Of a stretch of 64,000 nucleotides of DNA, positions 58,679-64,000 are shown piece after piece (within the stretch, counting starts at the first letter, position 1; each line of letters opens with the position of its first letter). The notes beneath the pieces are model-generated. The model was not told where the DNA came from. It made no database searches and saw only the letters and a list, made by a program, of their open reading frames with translations. The stretch is from assembly GCA_940337035.1 (NCBI GenBank), contig OW679200.1, forward strand, positions 23,353,090 to 23,417,089, read 5' to 3'. Origin of the DNA: Agriotes lineatus (Eukaryota; Arthropoda; Insecta; Coleoptera; Elateridae). The position numbers and the translations under genes are program-made.

Positions 58679-59904
58679 AGCCGCCCTGGGCTGAAAGACT
58701 TTTTGATCACTCGTTATATTATTACATATATAACTACACCGCAAGGTAAAATGAGGTTACCGGTAATACACATGTCACTGCAAAGAGAATGAATTGCGCG
58801 GCCATCACTATCTTCCATAAATACCAAGTTATAAGTCAAGAAAATAGAAGTAGCAGTTAAAGTGGTCTCTGAATGGCGTTTGTGTTATATTTATTTGTAA
58901 GCTATTGGCAGACACTACTGCTATTTACTTTAATTAGAGGTCAATGTCTAAGGTACCTGGAACTCTGCATGCCTAGACCTTGTCCATTAACAAACAACAA
59001 CAAAACTCGGTGGCGTTGTCTAACAATTTTAAATGTCACTTTTTAAGAAAAAAAACCTGAAATTTTGGTCACTCATACTGTACAGGTAATTTTGCAACTC
59101 TTAAAAATTTTGAAGCACACCCTTTTTATGAGGCGGTTTGACATATTTGAAAGCCAATATTAAAAATAATGTAAATGCAATATAGTTGACCTCTCTGCCA
59201 CCTACCACTTTTATTTTGTTGACTTGAAATATCTTGATACTTCACAGAAAAGAATTCAAACCTTTGAATTTAAATTATTAATTAACATTTCCTATTAGTT
59301 CTAATTTAAACGAGGTATTCCAGAGCCAGACTGTGATTTTATGTTCCCGGACTCGGTACCTTCTTGTTTAGCTACAAGTTCTCTATTTAACTTTTTCACA
59401 CCAAAAAATTGCCCAATTTATACCGTAGTTTTTCCACTTTGCAAAGCAATTGCCAATTTACCGTAGTTTTTTAATGAAGTTTGGTGAAGAGTCACACTAA
59501 AAAGGCAAAGTGAATAAATCGGATAAACGTCAATAAGGTACTGCGAATTTAAGAAATTAGACTTAATTACTTTTACGTAATTTTAAAAAAGACCTCGGAA
59601 GAAATAGATTTGGAGACTAACCAACTCACAACAGCTGTAGAGAGCCATTTAATCACAAATTCCAAAGATTATTTTTATGAAGGTTTACACTTGTTATGAA
59701 AATATTCCAATACTAGCAACCTTTAGCAATGGGACTATGTTAAAAACATTTCTTTTTCGGTAAAAATACCTGCTTGTTTTCATGCTTAGTCCGACAATAT
59801 AAAAACGACCCCTCGTAATACAGAGTGCGGCAACACTTAATGATATTTGTATATACAGTATGATCGAAACTTGTATCCTCTAGAGGGATGTGTATTTAAA
59901 AAAT

Positions 59905-60580
59905 CTGGTGTGATACACTCACACAACTTCCTTTTACAGTGATCTTATAATTAGTCAAAAATTACATTTTTAATTTTTAACCATTTGTTAAAAATTTTCA
60001 AAAATTACAAATTCTACAAAAACGGTACAAAATCGAGTGTTAGTTGCAGAGACAAATTTTCTCTAGAATTTTAAGGTGAATTCAAAAATGTAATAATATA
60101 CTGGGTGTTTTATTTAAAATAGGAGTTAATAAAAAAAATAGAAAAAAAAACAAAAGAAACCCACTTTAGAAGTATTCAACTGGAAAATCACCTATCTCAC
60201 ATCAATACACATTAAAAATGTAAGAAAAATGTAAAGTTTAAAAAAAATCGTTAGAGCCGTTTTTGAAAAAATCGAAAAAAACTGAAAAATCAAAAGAGTA
60301 AACACCTACTTCCGGTTATGCGATTTTCTTCAAAAGCTTGCTGTCTCATCTACATAGTACACAAAACTTATATATGAAGTTTCAACGCCATACCTCTTTT
60401 CGTTTTTGAGATATTCTGTTCACAGACAGACACACAGACACACACACAGACAGACAGACAGACCAATGAAAAAAATATGTTTTTTGGGATCAGGGGACTC
60501 TAAAACGTGAAGATCCGTTGAAAACTCAATTTCGAATTTTCGGGGTGAATCCAATACTTCCTTTATAGTAAAAGGAAGTA
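59905..60580. mobile_element. ACTTCC-end repeat, uninterrupted member, copy 2 only
   Basis: It starts at about CTGGTGTGATACACTCACAC then ACTTCCTTTTACAGTGATC and ends ACTTCCTTTATAGTAAAAGG then AAGT. TAAA lies at both sides. Copy 1 lacks it (25856-25865). It includes a GACA/CACA microsatellite at about 60421-60463. It lacks the SINE carried by 4657 and 40852, and so defines the SINE's empty site. Confidence 0.75.
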
Positions 60581-60689
60581 AAAATATATTTAGGTTGGCA
60601 GTGAATCAGTGATGCGTAAAGGTACTTGATCCAATACTCATTATAAGTAATGTGGTGTATAGTGGGCTATTACTAGCTCGTTTACATCA

Positions 60690-61215
60690 TAATCCACGTT
60701 GCCCTCGACACCGCGGATTATTTAGCTTATCTGCATCATAACCCACGTTACCCTTAACACCGTGGGTTATAATAACTAACCCACACGCGACTTGCAGTAC
60801 TTAACTCACTCCCGTGGTTTATAAATACTTTACCTACGACAGTGTGTAAAACTGACTTAGTTGGCAGTTTTAAGTTTGTAAAACGACTGTTTAATAACAT
60901 GTTTTCATTAGTTTACATAGTCAGTAGCAACGTGTTTAAAATATTTCATTAGACACGTCGTCAGTAGCAACGTGTTTTAAAATTATTAACCACTCAAAAT
61001 TACGATCGTTTGCTAGTAATTTTAATTTATATTCAAAATATTTTTTTATATTTACCATGTTTTCCAGATTCTATCGTAGATAAAATATTGCACGATACAC
61101 ATGCGTAAAGCATCTTTAGTCACTCGCGGGGCCTAAAACGGCCACTCACTGGCGTTTTAGCGCTGCCCCATTCGTGACTACTGACTACTTTTACGCACTT
61201 GTATCGTAAATTACT
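60690..61215. repeat. Tandem hairpins and CpG hairpin, copy 2
   Basis: Counterparts of 25960-26055 and 26355-26490; stems retained despite substitutions. Confidence 0.7.
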
Positions 61216-61739
61216 ATTAGCCCACTCTCAATTAACTTGTTACTTTGACTTTTTACAACTGTCAATAGAAAATGTATGCCTTTTTGGTATTTATTAAGTT
61301 GTTTGATAATAGTTATTTATTATACACGTGGGATAAGTGCATCATTAATGTACGTGTATGTAAGCACACAATTATATTAAATAATGCATTATCAGACTTG
61401 TATTGTACAAAAGTTTATCTGCAGCTACTCAAAATTGAGAAAAGTGTATTAAGAAAAATGTCAAATCTGTCATTTTCAAAAATATTTTAGTATGCAAATG
61501 TCATTACGCCATTCATTTGATACTATTTCCTTTATGTTGTTAGAACAATTTTCCGGAAGCAATTACTTTAGCTCAAATCCTAGCATTTTCAAATTCAAAG
61601 ACATGCGTTTAATAATGTTATCAAAATTTGACTCCATGCAAATCTTTCTTCCGCTCACTTTTCAAATATTAACGCATTGCAGGTTCTTTATGTTCTTCGA
61701 AATACAATTTAATCTTCGTAAGCTTGTTTTACAAAGCAA

Positions 61740-62447
61740 GCTTTGTTCGGCCGTCGCATTCTGCATGGATGATGTCATCTTGCCATTATCGCGTCTTAAG
61801 GGGTTCTCGACACCAGTCTCACCGCTGTAGTTTTACCTGTGAATCCCCTGTTTAAGCAAAGCTGTTTCATCATTTCGGTCCGTGGTGTTCTTGACCTAAC
61901 GAGTGGGACAAGGAACGTACATAAGTCGCGTCTGCGCTTGGTAATTTTGGCCTTTCTTGTTAGCGCGAAAAGCGTCAATGGGTTACATTATCTATGGCGT
62001 CAATCATCGTCTGGCGCTCAGATCGTGCAGCGGGGGTCGCTTACTGGTTCCCAGCGAGGCCTTGTAAGTTTAAAGTCGAAATTGTTTAAATGTGAAACTC
62101 CATTGTTGCCGTAGTCAAGTCAGTCAAGTAGTGTCGTAAAAGGTTTGGCCAAGGGTTATTTTCGTTACGTAGAGCTGGTATCACTAAATGTACGCCAATG
62201 GCGGATTATTAAGTGAAAAACCCAGTGAACGTGCTAAACAACTATCGTAGTGAAGTCGCCAATTTTTATCCCGCAACTACCTGCCGAATGGTGCTTCATT
62301 TTCTTCCTTCCCAGGATATTTATCGTCACGTCTGCTTAAATACCGCTCGATGCAGTTTCCAGTCGTTCGTTTTATTTGTGGCACTAGCCTGGGGGATGCG
62401 ACCACAGGTGTTGAGAACCAAGATGTAACATCTGGATTTCTATTAAG
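61740..62447 (+). other. GC-richer segment with splice donors, copy 2
   Basis: Counterpart of 27650-28363. The donors CTT|GTAAGT (about 62065) and AAG|GTAAAT (62448) are both intact. Frames differ from copy 1 because of indels. Confidence 0.35.
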
Positions 62448-62810
62448 GTAAATGTCAGCCTATATGTTAACAGTGATTCGTTAAAGTGAATTATCGTCAA
62501 ATTTTAATGTTTATATGTCACCTTGCGTTGGAAGTTTAAGTGAACATTGTTGATAAGGTGTTTTACGTTAAGTCATGTAAAGTAGTTCTTGTGGTAAAAT
62601 TTAACGTTGATACCGTTTCTCATTTGTATTTAGTTAAAACGTCACCATCTAACCAAACTAACCCCTTTTGTTGATCAATTAGAATGTAACCAGTAAACAT
62701 TCCATGTTCTATGTTTTACATATTTTATTTCATTCATAGAGTTTTGTTAATTGTTTATACGTTTTTCATTGGTGTCTGCATGCTGTTTCTTTTGTGTTCG
62801 TTTTGTACAG

Positions 62811-63170
62811 GAATCTAGATGCGCGTAAGTTGATGCCATGAAAGGTAGGTTCGAATCAGCTGTGTCGTCGCTACCTCAAGGTTGTTCCAAGGCAAAAACA
62901 GAAAGTTGGGCCTACTTACTTTCACATTCAAAGTGGGCCTAACTGTGTTGATTGGTTGTTAATTTTACCCCGATTCATCTTGAATGTGGTGGCGTTTTAC
63001 CTCTCGTATCGGAGTACAACCCTAATTCAAAGGTCGTAAAAACCCGTCCTCGCAGCTGAGTTTTAGCTGGAGCAAACATTTCCTGTTACCGCCATCGTAA
63101 CAGAGCTAGGGCCTTGTATTCTAGGTTTATTTCCCGTTTATGTCGGTGTTTCGCGTTTGTGCGGTAACAA
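62811..63170 (+). other. Possible downstream exon, copy 2
   Basis: Acceptor CGTTTTGTACAG ends at 62810, 363 nt after the donor. The second GTAAGT is kept although neighbouring bases changed (GATACGT versus GATGCGC). Several indels relative to copy 1. Confidence 0.3.
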
Positions 63171-64000
63171 GATAATGAAGCAATTACACTACTAGTGGTG
63201 AAACTTCATCACCTAACGGAAATATTATTAAATGAGTAACGTAATAACTCCTTATACAAGCACTTGTATATAACATTTTGTATGGCACGTGTGTGTTATT
63301 ACAAATAATTCACTCGACAAAACACCCCTCTCGGCCTGACGGCCCTCGAGAGCTCAACTTTTCTCCCGTGGATTATTTGTGATATAACACTTATACCATA
63401 AATAACTATAATAATATAATCTATACAATTTTGAAAGAATTGCATAACTTTTACAAAATGATCAATACTACTGAAAGTGGTGCTGTGTATGGAAAATGGA
63501 GGAAATCACTTTAAACATTAGTTGTAGTTGTTTTTGTTATTAAGATTTTTACGTATTCAACAGAAATGACGTTACTACTAACATGTGAGCAAATGAAAAC
63601 GAAATCACGCTGGCTTTCAAAAAAATTAGTCGTGCTCTATTACTTCTGATGTTTTTAACTTAACTATGACAGTTACAATATATAATAATTGTTTAAATTA
63701 TCAAATTTTAAATTACACATGTTGAATCAAGAACAAAAAGTTTTTATAATCGAAATGATTGATGTATCAGATGTAACTATCGCCCCGTCAAAAGAAGTAA
63801 CATTCTCATTCTCTAAAATCATTAATTTCGCGCACTTAATCCAAAATTAACATAATCACTATTGAACATTATTTGTATTGCAAGACCAAACGTGATTATT
63901 AAGGATTAAAAATATTCTGTGTGGCTTATTACTTCTTTTTTTAAATTACAAAAGCTGAAACAACGTATCAAAACGTAATTAAACCACAATGTGTGATACA
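63171..64000. other. AT-rich tract to the window end, copy 2
   Basis: Counterpart of 29100-29944 with the CpG hairpin at about 63305-63375. Nothing else supported. Confidence 0.5.

Larger units (their letters stand above)
56475..59660. other. 3.2-kb block present only in copy 2
   Basis: Copy 1 passes from CGGGATTTTTTTTCAC (24575) directly to CAAAGATTATTTTTATGAAG (24595). In copy 2 these anchors are 3.2 kb apart. The block holds a hairpin-family member, a palindrome, inverted repeats, a tRNA-like piece and a MITE. It has no gene. It is either one composite insertion or a deletion in copy 1; no flanking target duplication was seen. Confidence 0.8.

Overview
This window is AT-rich, repeat-rich animal DNA, most likely from an insect. 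It has no operon-like gene layout, long non-coding stretches, and transposon families typical of insects: hAT, piggyBac, mariner, pogo/Tigger, PIF/Harbinger-like, Helitron, RTE-like LINEs and tRNA-derived SINEs. The order of insect cannot be fixed from sequence alone. Only one host protein-coding exon can be supported. It is a 458-nt internal exon on the minus strand at 37282-37739, with a clean acceptor and a GTAAGT donor. It encodes a Gln/Thr/Val/Pro-rich stretch of the kind seen in transcription-factor activation domains. Its left-hand duplicate is cut by the window start (1-143).

The dominant architecture is one very large direct repeat. Bases 1 to about 29944 (copy 1) correspond in order and orientation to 37597-64000 (copy 2). 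Between them lie 29945-37596, seen once here, and a run of exactly 100 N at 35807-35906. Within the exon all five differences between the copies are synonymous. The exon starts in one phase and ends in another, so splicing both copies in series would break the frame. Together with the gap, this fits two haplotypes placed end to end in the assembly at least as well as a real tandem duplication.

Region by region: 1-143 exon; 144-6200 a degenerate LINE invaded by a hAT and other small elements, a repeat family carrying a nested SINE, and a second LINE 3' end; 6849-12640 a mariner-like element that in copy 1 holds a piggyBac MITE and two abutting Helitrons, one of which carries a tandem dimer of a long-TIR element; 12643-22260 an almost unchanged tract with a hAT carrying a 5S-rRNA-like segment, tandem duplications and a large foldback element; 22264-25830 a SINE, a Tigger with a CENP-B-type N-terminal remnant and a hAT; 25960-29100 hairpins, another hAT and a GC-richer segment with conserved plus-strand splice signals. 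29945-35806 is a mosaic with a 4.1-kb inverted-repeat element and a recurrent hairpin family. 35907-37281 has a mariner MITE and a piggyBac transposase relic. Copy 2 (37597-64000) repeats this order. It lacks several copy-1 insertions at clean empty sites and has its own: a 617-bp mariner MITE, a 181-bp insertion, a 3.2-kb block and one more member of the ACTTCC-end family.

No intact transposase, reverse transcriptase, rRNA, functional tRNA or CRISPR array was found. Most of the comparative evidence comes from reading the two copies against each other. They act as a filled-site/empty-site experiment that fixes insertion boundaries and target-site duplications.
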